64,000 nucleotides of DNA from Clostridium saccharoperbutylacetonicum N1-4(HMT) (lineage in GTDB: Bacteria; Bacillota; Clostridia; Clostridiales; Clostridiaceae): assembly GCF_000340885.1 (NCBI RefSeq), contig NC_020291.1:3161001-3225000 (forward strand), given 5' to 3'. The notes beneath the pieces are model-generated. The model saw nothing but the letters and a program-made list of their open reading frames with translations, was not told the DNA's origin and made no database searches. The translations under genes and the position numbers were made by a program. Shown here piece after piece: positions 1-10,919 of this stretch; positions within the stretch are counted from its first letter, which is position 1, and every line of letters starts with the position of its first letter.

Positions 1-1
1 A

Positions 2-2293
2 AATTGTTTAATTAGAAAGAAATTTGATGTCAATAGTGGAATAAAGGAAGCTTTTTTATATATTGTTGGATTAGGATATTATAATGTATATATAAATGGC
101 ACAAAAGTTGGAAAGGCTGAATTAAATACTGATTGGACGAATTATTCTAAATGTGTTTACTATGATGTGTATGAGGTCAGTAAATACTTAACTAAGGGCG
201 ATAATATAATTTCTGTAGAATTAGGAAATGGATGGTACAATCCAGCACCATTAACATTGTTTGGAAAGTATAATCTTAGAGATGTATTAGACATTGGAGA
301 GCCAAAATTAATTGCTGACTTAAGAATAAGCACAAATTCCAATGAAAAGTTGATTATAGCAACAGATGAATCGTGGGAAACAGCTAAAGGGGAATATCTT
401 TTTAATAATATATATTTAGGTGAAAGATTTGATGCAAGATTAGTTAACGAAACTTGGAAAGAAGTAAATTCTGTAGATATTACATGGGAAAATGCTGTAT
501 TAACAACAGCACCAGGTGGGAAATTAAATGCCAGCTTTATTGAAAAGAGTGAAAAAACTAAAAGTGTTGAGGTTAAAAGTGTGACAATAAATGAAAATAA
601 AAATGTATTAATAGATTTTGGAGAAACAATAGAAGGATTTATTGATATTAGATTTAGTGGAGAAGCTGGGCAAGAAGTAGAATTAATTTATGGAGAAAAC
701 TTAAACCCAGATGGAACAGTAAATGTAATTTCAACTCTAGCAGGATTCGTTGGAAGATTTTTTGGGGATGATCAAGTACCAGGAGGACCTGGAACGCCTA
801 AAATTGCAGATCAAAGAGATCTATGTATTTTAAATGATGGGACAACACATTATGTAAATAAATTTACCTATCATTCTTTTAGATACGTTGAAGTTAAAGG
901 AACAAAAATAGAAAATATTAATGAAATTAAAGCTATATATGTAAATACAAAATTAAAAGAAGTTGGTTCATTTGAGTGTTCAAATGAATTATTTAATAAA
1001 TTATATTATGTTGCAAGGGATACAAAATTAAATAATATACATTCACTTTTTGAAGATTGTGCAAGAGAGAGATTTGGATATGGTGGAGATTTAGTGTGTT
1101 TAGCAGCTTCTCAAATGTTTATGTTTGATACAGAAAATTTATATGAAAAAGTAATGAAGGATTTTAGGTACGACATAAGAGAAAATGGAGGAGTTCCAGA
1201 AACAGCACCTTATATGGGAATAAAAAGTAATGGTACAGGAGATGGAGCAGGCCCACTTGGATGGCAATTAGTATATACCTATATAATTAAAAAATCTTAT
1301 GAATATTACGGCAATGCAAGGCTTGTAGAAAGTGAATATAAGTATGTAAAAAATCAAGTGGATTACTTAATCAGTCTTGGTCTTGAGTATTTATCAAAAT
1401 GCTGTTTAGGTGACTGGGGAAGTGTTGATGGTGTTGAAGTTAACAACAGAAAACAATCTCCTGCACTTGAATTTACAGCAAGTTGTTTTTACTATTATCA
1501 CATATATTTAGTATCTGAATTTGCTCAAATAACCGGTAATGAAGAAGATTATATTAAATATAGAACTAAAGCAGAAGAAGTAAAAGATACGATTATTAGT
1601 ATATATAAAAATGATGATGGTACTTATGCAGATAAAAGCCAAACAAGTTATGCATTTGCTTTATTCTTTGATTTAGCGAATGAACCTGAAAAGCTTGCAA
1701 AAGAATTTGCAGATAAAATAAAAGATAAAAATTATTATGTGACTTGTGGTATTTTTGGAATGTTTATGACATATGAAGTTTTAAATAAATATAATCATCA
1801 AGATATTATTTATAAATGGATTAATAATAGAGGAGATAATACTTTTTATAGTATGCTTGAGAGAGGTCAAAGTACTTTAAGTGAGTATTTCATTTATGGA
1901 GAACCAGGTTCAGATAATCATGCAATGTATAGCTCATATATACAATGGTTCTATGAAGGCTTGGCAGGAATAAATATTTCTAAAAAAACATATGGTGCAA
2001 AGGATGTATTTATAAAACCATATTTTGAAAAAGAAATAGATTTTGTTAAGTGTAGGTATAAATCAATACAAGGTGATATTGTGAGTAATTGGAATAGAAA
2101 TGAAAATATTATTTCCTTGCATATTGAAAAGCCTATTAATTTAGAGTCTTGTTTATTAGTTTTAGATAAAAAATATAAACAATCTCTTCAAGAATTCAAA
2201 ATAGAAAAAGAAGATGAAAAATATGTTTATATAGATATATCGGCTTTTAATGAGGAAGTAAATGTGAAAATATACGAAAGCTATAATGCGTAA
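2..2293 (+). CDS. Alpha-L-rhamnosidase, GH78 family (5' end outside window)
   Basis: The frame is open from the first bases, so the start lies upstream of the window. The product hydrolyses terminal alpha-L-rhamnose from plant glycosides or pectin-type glycans. The first residues (LYIVGLGYYNVYING, then DWTNYSKCVYYDVY) fit the N-terminal beta-sandwich of bacterial rhamnosidases. The (alpha/alpha)6-barrel begins with DCARERFGYGGD at about 1056-1091, matching the GH78 catalytic region with its conserved Asp and Glu. GQSTLSEYF and a C-terminal beta domain follow. About 763 residues are visible, close to full length for a cytoplasmic GH78. No signal peptide can be judged. It lies upstream of a secreted esterase and a GH1 enzyme, so glycoside use is a likely theme. 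Family call is firm; exact substrate is inferred. Confidence 0.9.
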   Translation, partial: NCLIRKKFDVNSGIKEAFLYIVGLGYYNVYINGTKVGKAELNTDWTNYSKCVYYDVYEVSKYLTKGDNIISVELGNGWYNPAPLTLFGKYNLRDVLDIGEPKLIADLRISTNSNEKLIIATDESWETAKGEYLFNNIYLGERFDARLVNETWKEVNSVDITWENAVLTTAPGGKLNASFIEKSEKTKSVEVKSVTINENKNVLIDFGETIEGFIDIRFSGEAGQEVELIYGENLNPDGTVNVISTLAGFVGRFFGDDQVPGGPGTPKIADQRDLCILNDGTTHYVNKFTYHSFRYVEVKGTKIENINEIKAIYVNTKLKEVGSFECSNELFNKLYYVARDTKLNNIHSLFEDCARERFGYGGDLVCLAASQMFMFDTENLYEKVMKDFRYDIRENGGVPETAPYMGIKSNGTGDGAGPLGWQLVYTYIIKKSYEYYGNARLVESEYKYVKNQVDYLISLGLEYLSKCCLGDWGSVDGVEVNNRKQSPALEFTASCFYYYHIYLVSEFAQITGNEEDYIKYRTKAEEVKDTIISIYKNDDGTYADKSQTSYAFALFFDLANEPEKLAKEFADKIKDKNYYVTCGIFGMFMTYEVLNKYNHQDIIYKWINNRGDNTFYSMLERGQSTLSEYFIYGEPGSDNHAMYSSYIQWFYEGLAGINISKKTYGAKDVFIKPYFEKEIDFVKCRYKSIQGDIVSNWNRNENIISLHIEKPINLESCLLVLDKKYKQSLQEFKIEKEDEKYVYIDISAFNEEVNVKIYESYNA

Positions 2294-2368
2294 TGAAAAA
2301 AGTGGCAAACAGTGGAATTTTTGAGTGAGAAAATAGTTAAGTAAAAAAAACAAGCAAATATAAGCTAA

Positions 2369-2394
2369 GGATGTTGTAAGATTTTATAACATCC
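2369..2394 (+). terminator. Weak hairpin after the rhamnosidase gene
   Basis: GGATGTT (2369-2375) pairs with AACATCC (2388-2394) about 75 nt after the rhamnosidase stop. No good T-run follows, so termination here is uncertain. Confidence 0.35.
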
Positions 2395-2510
2395 CTATTC
2401 GAGTATAATAATATTTATAAAAGGAAGTGGTAGTATTCTATTTGTTAAGCAATGTAATTGGATCAGTAAATATGAACAAAAATATGTAAAAATGTATATG
2501 TCTTAATAAA

Positions 2511-2535
2511 GTGCCACAATTATGTGGCATTTTAT
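2511..2535 (+). terminator. Rho-independent terminator in the 2294-2667 gap
   Basis: TGCCACA (2512-2518) and TGTGGCA (2523-2529) form a 7-bp stem with a 4-nt loop followed by TTTTATT. It ends the transcript of the rhamnosidase. Apart from this and the weaker hairpin upstream, I see nothing coding in the 374-nt gap. Confidence 0.7.
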
Positions 2536-2667
2536 TGAGTGCACAAATAATTTAATATATTTTATAATAAATGCATAAATGAAAAGGATTTCCTTTGCTG
2601 TAACAATCATCAAAGAAATTTCATTTATATAAAATATATTTTAAATAAATATACAGGGGGAAAGTAT

Positions 2668-3054
2668 ATGTTAAAAAGAGTTACAAAAGTTACAAGTTTA
2701 TTAGTAGCTGCTGCATCAATTGTATCGATAGTTCCAGTTATGGCAGCAGATATTAAAAAATTTGATGCTAAGGAAGGCACTATCTATAATGCAATTGTAA
2801 AAGGCGGAGGAAAAGCCATAATTGATGGGGAAATAAATGGTGAAGATGAAGCAATTTATTATGTTGCAGGTGGAAAATATACTAAATTAGATAATGCAAG
2901 TCCTGGGGATGAAATAAATGATATTGTTGAAGATAAATATCTAAAAATGAACGACGGTGACTATTATATAGACTTGACTAATGGAGAAAAGACAGAAAAG
3001 TATATTGATCAAAATATAAAAGATGACAGAGCAGAGGCTTTGAGAAAAAAATAA
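2668..3054 (+). CDS. N-terminal part of secreted cell-wall-binding esterase (frame ends at A7 run)
   Basis: Start ATG follows a clear RBS (AGGGGGAAAGT). A signal peptide is obvious: basic MLKR, a hydrophobic stretch, and VMAAD as cleavage site near residue 26. The rest (KFDAKEGTIYNAIVKGGGKA and onwards) is typical of the N-terminal region of large clostridial secreted wall-binding proteins. The frame stops at TAA 3052-3054 directly after a run of seven A. One more A, or a -1 slip on A_AAA_AAA, joins it without any other stop to the frame that begins at 3051 and runs to 6053. I therefore read 2668-6053 as one gene of about 1128 codons that is broken, mis-sequenced, or decoded by frameshifting. 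On its own the 128-residue product would be a secreted fragment with no catalytic domain. Confidence 0.75.
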   Translation: MLKRVTKVTSLLVAAASIVSIVPVMAADIKKFDAKEGTIYNAIVKGGGKAIIDGEINGEDEAIYYVAGGKYTKLDNASPGDEINDIVEDKYLKMNDGDYYIDLTNGEKTEKYIDQNIKDDRAEALRKK

Positions 3055-6053
3055 AAAGCGATAATGATGGTAGATTTAAAGAATCAGAATATACAGGCAA
3101 AATTGTAGCAGCAGATTGTGTTATTGGAGGGGCTACAACTACTTGGAGCCAATATCAATATGAATTAAAAACACCGAGTTTAATAGGGCAAACAAAATCT
3201 AAAATTTATGCTGATCCTAATGGAAATTATGTTGATGCAGATTATAACGTAGGTAAGGTTAAGGTGTATATTACAACAGGTTCTAGTATTACTATTGAAA
3301 ATACAGGAGATACTTATGATGCAAAGGCTGCAGATGGAAAAATCTATGAATATAGAGCTCAAATTAAAGCTGGATTTCAAGTACCACCACCTGGAGCACC
3401 ACCATTCAACGATTCACCATATTGTGAAAATCCGGATGATTTTTATAGAATAGCAGAACTGTCAATATGGAGAAAAGAAAAAGTAGGTGGAGATGGTTTA
3501 TTCCATAATATAACAGATTCGGTTGTTTTTGGTGCGACAAATAACCACCATCCTGCTGTACTTGGCAGTTCCGATGCTACGTATTATAGTACTGGAAATA
3601 GTGATGCTGCTAATGAAGCTGCTTCTAATGATTATGTAGAAGTAATGCAAAGTATTTCAAAAGCACAAGATTCAGGAGAAGTAGATGGAATAAAATATGC
3701 AAAGGATGTAAAATCTTATTTTGTTACAGATAAAGATGGGAATACAGAAAACATACTTGGTTTGGGTACTGATGGTTCTGGTTATGCTATGATGTCAGGT
3801 AATCCATATGGACTTCAAAGTGTTCTTATTGATGGAGCTAACAAAAAAGTATACGCACAAACTGTTAGCTTTAAAACAGAAAATGGTTATAGCTATATAG
3901 ATTTAGGTGATAAAGACGATACTAGTTTCGATGATTTTCAAACAGGAGGTGGGCAACTTTTTGTTTTAGATGGAGGATACATAAAGAAATGGAATAACAA
4001 AGATGCCTTTGAGAAATTATATAAAGTGGATGGCGGTATGAATAAAATGTCTGTCGATAATCCTGGTGGCATAATTGTATGGAATCAAGATGATGAAATG
4101 TATTCTGTAATAGATATACCTCCAACAGCTCCAGCAGGAGATAAAACAGCAGTTGTTGTAAAAACAGGTTGGATAAAAAATGATGATGGAACTTGGTCAT
4201 ATTTCAAAGCAGATGGAACTAAAGCTACTGGGTGGCAAAATATTAGAAATAATTGGTACTATCTAAATGCTTCTGGCGTAATGCAAACAGGATGGATTAA
4301 TGATAATGGAATTTGGTATTATTGTACAGGATCAGGAGAAATGCTTTCTAATACAACTATAGATGGGTATGCATTAGGCGCTAATGGAGCTTGGCAAGGT
4401 AATTCGTCAGATATTTCTGGAAAATTAAACTTAGTAAAAAGTGATAAAGTAGCAAATTATAATTACTATATTTATGATGCTGCTAAAGATAAATATCAAT
4501 CAATAAGAAGTGATATTTTAACACCTAAATATTACATTTTTGCAGGCAATAAAACTAAGGCAGAAGCTAACGAGTTAATTGCAAAACTTGGATTATTAAA
4601 GAATGTTCAAGATTGGGCAGGACAAGTATATGTTGTAAATCCAATAGATGGTAAGACATATGGAAATGATGATAAAGAAGCCTTTATAGACTTAGTTGGA
4701 GGAGCAATCAGCAATGTAAAGATAATCGGAATTGATGATGGTGCAACATTTGCTAATAATTATCTTTCACAATCATGCTATTTTGTAGCAGGTATGATGC
4801 TATATGGTGGACAAATAAATGAAAATGTAGCCAAAACTGATGTAGTACCTGTATATTTAAGTAATAGTGGGAATACAGCAATTGATTATTATAAACAGTT
4901 AAATAATTCTACAGTAGAAAGTAAAAGTGATAAATATTCATTATATACTAATGCAGATAAACCATTGCAAGCTGTAGCAGTAGCATCAAACCAAGAAACC
5001 CTAGCAGAAGCTTTTAATAATGCATGGGACAGTGTTTTATCAAAAAATTATCGTCAACATAATAATACAGCAGAATTTTATAATCTTAGTGCAAGAAGTG
5101 CTACTAAAGATTATGAATTGATAAAAACGCCTATTTTTAAAGATTTAGGAATAACTTATAATCAAGAAATTAATCAAAGTGTGTCAGGTATGAATGGAAA
5201 ATATACTTGGTTTGAATATGTACCTAACACTGTTACATCAAGTAAGGCTAAAAGTGTACCTTTAGTAATATCATTACATGGAAATCAAAATGACCCAAGA
5301 ATCCAAGGCGATTCTACAGGATGGCCTGAATTAGCTGCAAAAGAAAACTTTATAGTAGTATCTCCTGAATGGCAATCAAAAGATTCTAATTACTTCAATG
5401 TTGATGGCTTAGGCGATGATGGAGTTATAAATTTAATTAAAGACTTACAAGTTAAATATCCTCAAATTGACCCATCTAGAATTTATGTAAATGGACTTTC
5501 GCTTGGTGGTGCAGAATCTTTCAAATTAGGGTTAAAGAATAGCAATATATTTGCAGGTGTAGCTATTACTTCTGGAGTTAATGTATTTGCAGATGAAGTT
5601 ACAAAAATAGCAGATACTTATAAAGGTGGAGAAGTTCCATTATTATATATGTGTGGAGATCATGACTTCTTCCAAATGATTCCTGTAGATGGAAGCAGTA
5701 AATTTGGAACTCAATTCTTATTTGGTAAACAAGTATGGGATGAAGATAAAAATGTACATATCTTTAGTTCATTACAAGCTTATGAAAAAGTAAATGGATT
5801 ACCAGTGAGTGAAATGAATATGAAAGCTAATGAATACTATGGTATTGCTCTAGATAATCAACGTTGGACTAAATTAGGTGATAAGGATATGTATGTAGGA
5901 ACATTATCGAATAATAATGGAGTGGTTATGGAATTAGCAGCAGTTAAGGATTTAGCTCATTGGAATTACAAACCAGAAGCAGAATATCAATGGAATTTCC
6001 TTAAGAAATATAGTAGAAACACTGAAACAGGAAAACTTAATTTTAATAAGTAA
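3051..6053 (+). CDS. C-terminal part of secreted esterase: cell-wall-binding repeats plus alpha/beta hydrolase
   Basis: This frame has no start with a good RBS at its head (a GTG exists at 3264). It continues the preceding secreted gene after the A7 run at 3045-3051. In order it shows an N-terminal region of unknown fold, CW_binding_1 (choline-binding-like) repeats at about 4160-4345 (GWIKNDDGTWSYF, GWQNIRNNWYYL, GWINDNGIWYY), a middle domain, and an alpha/beta-hydrolase domain of the PHB-depolymerase/feruloyl-esterase type from about 5200. The nucleophile elbow is GLSLGG, with Ser at 5499-5501. LHGN is the oxyanion region, GDHDFF holds a likely acid, and LAHWNY near the C-terminus a likely His. 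It probably removes acyl esters from plant polymers at the cell surface. A terminator follows at 6079. Family call good, substrate unknown. Confidence 0.8.
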   Translation: MKSDNDGRFKESEYTGKIVAADCVIGGATTTWSQYQYELKTPSLIGQTKSKIYADPNGNYVDADYNVGKVKVYITTGSSITIENTGDTYDAKAADGKIYEYRAQIKAGFQVPPPGAPPFNDSPYCENPDDFYRIAELSIWRKEKVGGDGLFHNITDSVVFGATNNHHPAVLGSSDATYYSTGNSDAANEAASNDYVEVMQSISKAQDSGEVDGIKYAKDVKSYFVTDKDGNTENILGLGTDGSGYAMMSGNPYGLQSVLIDGANKKVYAQTVSFKTENGYSYIDLGDKDDTSFDDFQTGGGQLFVLDGGYIKKWNNKDAFEKLYKVDGGMNKMSVDNPGGIIVWNQDDEMYSVIDIPPTAPAGDKTAVVVKTGWIKNDDGTWSYFKADGTKATGWQNIRNNWYYLNASGVMQTGWINDNGIWYYCTGSGEMLSNTTIDGYALGANGAWQGNSSDISGKLNLVKSDKVANYNYYIYDAAKDKYQSIRSDILTPKYYIFAGNKTKAEANELIAKLGLLKNVQDWAGQVYVVNPIDGKTYGNDDKEAFIDLVGGAISNVKIIGIDDGATFANNYLSQSCYFVAGMMLYGGQINENVAKTDVVPVYLSNSGNTAIDYYKQLNNSTVESKSDKYSLYTNADKPLQAVAVASNQETLAEAFNNAWDSVLSKNYRQHNNTAEFYNLSARSATKDYELIKTPIFKDLGITYNQEINQSVSGMNGKYTWFEYVPNTVTSSKAKSVPLVISLHGNQNDPRIQGDSTGWPELAAKENFIVVSPEWQSKDSNYFNVDGLGDDGVINLIKDLQVKYPQIDPSRIYVNGLSLGGAESFKLGLKNSNIFAGVAITSGVNVFADEVTKIADTYKGGEVPLLYMCGDHDFFQMIPVDGSSKFGTQFLFGKQVWDEDKNVHIFSSLQAYEKVNGLPVSEMNMKANEYYGIALDNQRWTKLGDKDMYVGTLSNNNGVVMELAAVKDLAHWNYKPEAEYQWNFLKKYSRNTETGKLNFNK

Positions 6054-6078
6054 AAATATAGAATAAACTTTAAGCATT

Positions 6079-6101
6079 AAAGGAGGTTAAATCCTCCTTT
6101 T
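6079..6101 (+). terminator. Rho-independent terminator after the esterase
   Basis: AAAGGAGG (6079-6086) pairs with CCTCCTTT (6093-6100) around a 6-nt loop, ending in T residues. The left arm also looks like a Shine-Dalgarno sequence but is locked in the stem. Confidence 0.8.
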
Positions 6102-6149
6102 GCTGTTGATGTGGGAAATACAAGTTTATTTTAGATAAAATTATATTAA

Positions 6150-7589
<1,440 letters not shown>

Positions 7590-7760
7590 AGATTATTTTT
7601 ATAAGAGATATTATCAATTCTATTAGGTTTCTGAACAATATCGTGAAATTACTAAGGAATATCTTTTAATGGCATGTTATTATGTATATCACAGGTATCA
7701 GCCTTTTTAGCTGTCTCGTAGTACCAATGCTTGTATTTTAATAAATGAAGTATTTTTTTA

Positions 7761-7790
7761 GGACTTATTTTAGTAAAATAAGTCCTTGTT
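7761..7790 (+). terminator. Terminator between GH1 gene and convergent LysR gene
   Basis: GGACTTATTTT (7761-7771) pairs with AAAATAAGTCC (7775-7785), followed by TTGTTTCG. The symmetrical stem may serve both strands. The 280-nt gap holds nothing else I recognise. Confidence 0.8.
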
Positions 7791-7869
7791 TCGTTTGCTT
7801 CTTAATTTGTAAAATAATACTAATATACCAAGAATATTTTTAAATAAAATTTATGATTTACATTAGTTT

Positions 7870-8751
7870 TTATTTAATTATTTCTTCTTGTACTTTTTTT
7901 AGAAACGCTTCAGAAATTTTTGGGAAAACCTGATATTTTCTCCAAATAATCATGAGAGTGGTTTCTAAATTTGGTTCTAACGGACGAAAGCATAGAGTGC
8001 TTTGACCTGAAGTGTTAATTATTTTATCTAAACATAAGGCATAATAATCTCCTTCTTCAACCATTAATGAAGCATTAAAGATTAAATTATAGGTTCCAAT
8101 TATATTTAATTTTCTTTGGTTTCCACTAATCCACCCTGCTATTTCATTCTTTACCATTCCTTGGCTGGAACACAGCAATGGGATTCCTCGTAAATCTTCT
8201 GGAGTGATTTTTTCTAATGAGGCAAGAGGGCTATCTTTTTTCATTAGTACACCCCATGTATCATGAAAAGGTAGTCTTAAATAATCGTAATGAGTTAAAT
8301 CTATTGGTTCAATAACAATACCAAAATCTAGTAATCCAGCATCAATTTTTTCCGCAATCTCCTCCGCTTTTCCGCTAAATAAGTGGAACTTAACTAGAGG
8401 ATGTTTCTTTTGCATGGAATCCATTGATTTAGCAATAATACGCATTCCTTCACTCTCGCCACAACCGATATAAAGATCTCCAATTAAAAGTTCTTCGTTA
8501 GCCATAACCTCAGATTCTGCCCGTTCTAATAAATGTATAATTTCTTCAGCACGTTTTCTTAAAAGTATCCCTTCATCTGTTAAAGTTATTCGACGTTTTC
8601 CTCTAATAAATAATACTTTTCCTAGTTGTGATTCTAAATCTTTCATTTGTCTTGATAATGTGGGTTGTGTTATATGCAAGTATTCTGCAGCACCAGAAAT
8701 ACTTTCTTCTCTTGCTATGGTTAAAAAATATTGCAAAGTTCTAAGCTCCAT
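7870..8751 (-). CDS. LysR-family transcriptional regulator
   Basis: The N-terminal winged HTH is typical: MELRTLQYFLTIAREESISG, then AAEYLHITQPTLSRQMKDLE for the recognition helix. A LysR substrate-binding domain follows (about 90-290). I start at ATG 8751; the in-frame GTG at 8760 lies inside the RBS AGAGGTG. The gene is divergent from the small ORF at 8876 and the MFS pump at 9286, which are the likely targets. The 115-nt intergenic region is AT-rich with dyad sequences, as expected for LysR boxes. Effector unknown. Length 293 is normal. Confidence 0.93.
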   Translation of the reverse strand: MELRTLQYFLTIAREESISGAAEYLHITQPTLSRQMKDLESQLGKVLFIRGKRRITLTDEGILLRKRAEEIIHLLERAESEVMANEELLIGDLYIGCGESEGMRIIAKSMDSMQKKHPLVKFHLFSGKAEEIAEKIDAGLLDFGIVIEPIDLTHYDYLRLPFHDTWGVLMKKDSPLASLEKITPEDLRGIPLLCSSQGMVKNEIAGWISGNQRKLNIIGTYNLIFNASLMVEEGDYYALCLDKIINTSGQSTLCFRPLEPNLETTLMIIWRKYQVFPKISEAFLKKVQEEIIK

Positions 8752-8875
8752 AAATTTCACCTCTATATTATTATAAAAATATTTACTATGCCTTTCAAGT
8801 ATAATAAATCATGAATTATAAGTATTTGTGTTTTTTATCATGCTTATTTAGAATAATAAGTAAGGAGATGATGAT

Positions 8876-9106
8876 ATGAATGATCAAAAGTTAAGTGAAG
8901 ATAATATATTAACTTACTTGGAATATTTAGGATGTGATCAAGAGACGATTAATTTATATTTGAAGTGTGAATATGCACATGATTTAAAGAGTCAAATTCA
9001 GATATTAAGAAAATATAGATGTATCCTTATTGAGAAAATTCATAAAGATCAAAGACAAATTGAAGACTTAGATTGTTACATATATTCATTAACAAAGAAA
9101 GAGTGA
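8876..9106 (+). CDS. Small helical protein of unknown function
   Basis: A 76-residue protein with a very good RBS (AAGGAGATGATGAT). It is predicted almost fully alpha-helical. The C-terminal half (ILRKYRCILIEKIHKDQRQI, then EDLDCYIYSL) resembles the coiled-coil dimer helix at the end of MerR-type regulators, but no DNA-binding domain is present. It lies between a divergent LysR regulator and an MFS pump, so a modulator role is possible but unproven. I do not recognise a named family with certainty. Confidence 0.7.
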   Translation: MNDQKLSEDNILTYLEYLGCDQETINLYLKCEYAHDLKSQIQILRKYRCILIEKIHKDQRQIEDLDCYIYSLTKKE

Positions 9107-9185
9107 TCCATATAGCAATGAAAGAAAATTTAGACATATTAGATTTCAAATTAACTCATAATAATTTGAAAAAATAGAAATATCA

Positions 9186-9216
9186 AATACCGAAAAATAT
9201 TTATTTGGTCGGTATT
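9186..9216. promoter_or_regulatory. Inverted repeat upstream of the MFS pump
   Basis: AATACCGA (9186-9193) and TCGGTATT (9209-9216) are perfect inverted arms with a 15-nt spacer, about 70 nt before the MFS start. It could be an operator for the neighbouring LysR protein or a weak hairpin. It has no T-run, so a terminator is unlikely. Confidence 0.45.
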
Positions 9217-9285
9217 AATCGAAGAAGACAAACTAATTACAGTATTATTTCATACTAGATTTACCTATTTTGAAAGGAGAACAAT

Positions 9286-10437
9286 ATGAAAAAAACAAGT
9301 ATTACTTTATCAGTTTTTATCTTGATGAACTTTGTTATTACAATGACAGCATTTGTGTTTAATGGCATTTTAGATAAGGTTGCCATTTCCCTGAACATTT
9401 CGGTAGCTAATTCCGGTTTGTTGAATACCATGTATTCGTATGGTGCTGCATTTGGTGTTCCTATTACCTTGATCTTATTTAGGAAAATCGAACGCATCAA
9501 GATGTTGAAGATTATTTTATTTATTACGATACTGATGACATTGGCACTTGTCTTTGCACAAAACTTTGTACAATTACTAATAATTCGACTTGCTATGGGG
9601 ATTTCCGCCAATAGCTATGGAGCATTGGCTATTTCAACGGTTTTATCGCTTTCTGCCAAAGGAAGACAAGGTCGTACTATGTCTTTTCTTATTATGGGAT
9701 CCTCATTAGCACTTGTAATTGGTATTCCACTGACACGTCTTTTATCATCTCTACTTGATTGGCGCAGCATTTTCTGGATATTAAACATTATTATGATTTT
9801 GTCTCTCATTTACTTTCAAAGGTATCTACCTGAAGGTGATCATGAATCCACAAAACTAAATTTAAAAACTGAATTGAAATATTTTAAGGATGGAAAAACT
9901 TCATTGATCATCATATATTCTACAGCTATGTTTATTGGGTATGGCGCATTTTATAACTATGTTACGCCTTATTTACTGATTCTTTTTCCATCAATTGAAA
10001 CTATGATGAGTATTATTTTGGTTATTCTAGGGATTGCTAGTTTCACAGGTAATTTGATTGGTGGTTATGTATCGGATCGCATAGGTTACGTTAAATCTTT
10101 GTTATTAGGAGCTGTACTTCAATTGGTATTTATGCTATTGATTTTTGTATCTCAACCAGTTAAGTGGTTATGTATATTTTTTGTAATACTTTGGTTAATG
10201 AGTACCTGGTTTACAGGACTGCAACTCAATACTGGAATTGCACAAGTTACACAAAATAAATCTAATTTCATGATTAGCATTAATAGTTCAGCGATTCAAT
10301 TGGGTACTGCTATTGGTTCAAGTTTGGCTGCCATCAGGATTTCAATCAGTGGAATTCAAAGTATTATCTTTATTACTCTCTTAACAAGTTTGATAATTAT
10401 TGTGATTCAATTGATTTCTATTAAAAAATATTCATAA
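9286..10437 (+). CDS. MFS transporter, AraJ-like 12-TM efflux family
   Basis: Integral membrane proton antiporter with about 12 hydrophobic segments in 383 residues. GGYVSDRIGYVKSLLLG in the middle is the motif-A-like loop between the two halves. NTMYSYGAAFGVPITL and MGISANSYGALAIS resemble the sugar-efflux/AraJ and chloramphenicol-resistance branch of MFS. The start follows GAAAGGAGAACAAT. Position next to a LysR regulator suggests inducible export of a small molecule. Substrate not predictable. Confidence 0.88.
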   Translation: MKKTSITLSVFILMNFVITMTAFVFNGILDKVAISLNISVANSGLLNTMYSYGAAFGVPITLILFRKIERIKMLKIILFITILMTLALVFAQNFVQLLIIRLAMGISANSYGALAISTVLSLSAKGRQGRTMSFLIMGSSLALVIGIPLTRLLSSLLDWRSIFWILNIIMILSLIYFQRYLPEGDHESTKLNLKTELKYFKDGKTSLIIIYSTAMFIGYGAFYNYVTPYLLILFPSIETMMSIILVILGIASFTGNLIGGYVSDRIGYVKSLLLGAVLQLVFMLLIFVSQPVKWLCIFFVILWLMSTWFTGLQLNTGIAQVTQNKSNFMISINSSAIQLGTAIGSSLAAIRISISGIQSIIFITLLTSLIIIVIQLISIKKYS

Positions 10438-10494
10438 TATGCTCTTCAAACATATAAAGGTATTTGAAGTTACGAATAGGTTATCATAATTACA

Positions 10495-10606
10495 AATTTA
10501 TAAGATTATTAAGGATAAATATTAGTAGGTATAAGGATAAGGTTTTTTCTATTGGTATAAAAAAGTTATAGAAAGTAATGGAGAAAATTTAGATCAAATA
10601 ATATAG
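10495..10606 (+). pseudogene. Decayed 3' tail of a GH1 beta-glucosidase gene
   Basis: The frame at 10544-10606 reads FFYWYKKVIESNGENLDQII then TAG. This aligns well with the end of the intact GH1 protein in this window ([19 protein letters not shown]). Just upstream, in another frame, RYKDK matches RYKKK, and TACAAATTTATA near 10495 may match YGFIY, so at least one frameshift is present. No upstream GH1 body remains before the MFS gene. I read it as the scar of a second GH1 gene removed by deletion or by insertion of the MFS region. Confidence 0.7.
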
Positions 10607-10658
10607 AGGTTGTCTAACAAAGAATAAAAGATACAGTATATTTTATATTGTAAATTTC

Positions 10659-10708
10659 AAAATAGGTATCTTAAAATTACAAGATAGTAGTTTTAAGGTA
10701 CCTATTTT
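10659..10708 (+). terminator. Long hairpin in the 10438-10919 gap
   Basis: Arms 10659-10676 and 10691-10708 pair over 18 bp with a single G-U wobble, ending in a TTTT arm and ATTAACC. It sits 53 nt after the GH1 remnant and probably was its terminator. It now may end the MFS transcript. The rest of the 482-nt gap is AT-rich DNA with no other gene seen. Confidence 0.7.
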
Positions 10709-10919
10709 ATTAACCAATAGATATGAATGAATTGGACTATTTTCATAATTATAAAAAATATAGCATATCATGTCATATTAAGTTATAATGTGATTATTAT
10801 AATAACTACATCATTATAAAAACAGCCATTAATTTGATTGTTTTTCTTACAAACGGAAATACTCTTATAATTATATATGATCTAAAAAACAAATGTAAAA
10901 ATTGAAAGGATGAACATAA

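Noticed and set aside
9118..9177. 19-codon ORF after the small helical protein
   Set aside because: No good RBS and no recognisable features; too short to support.
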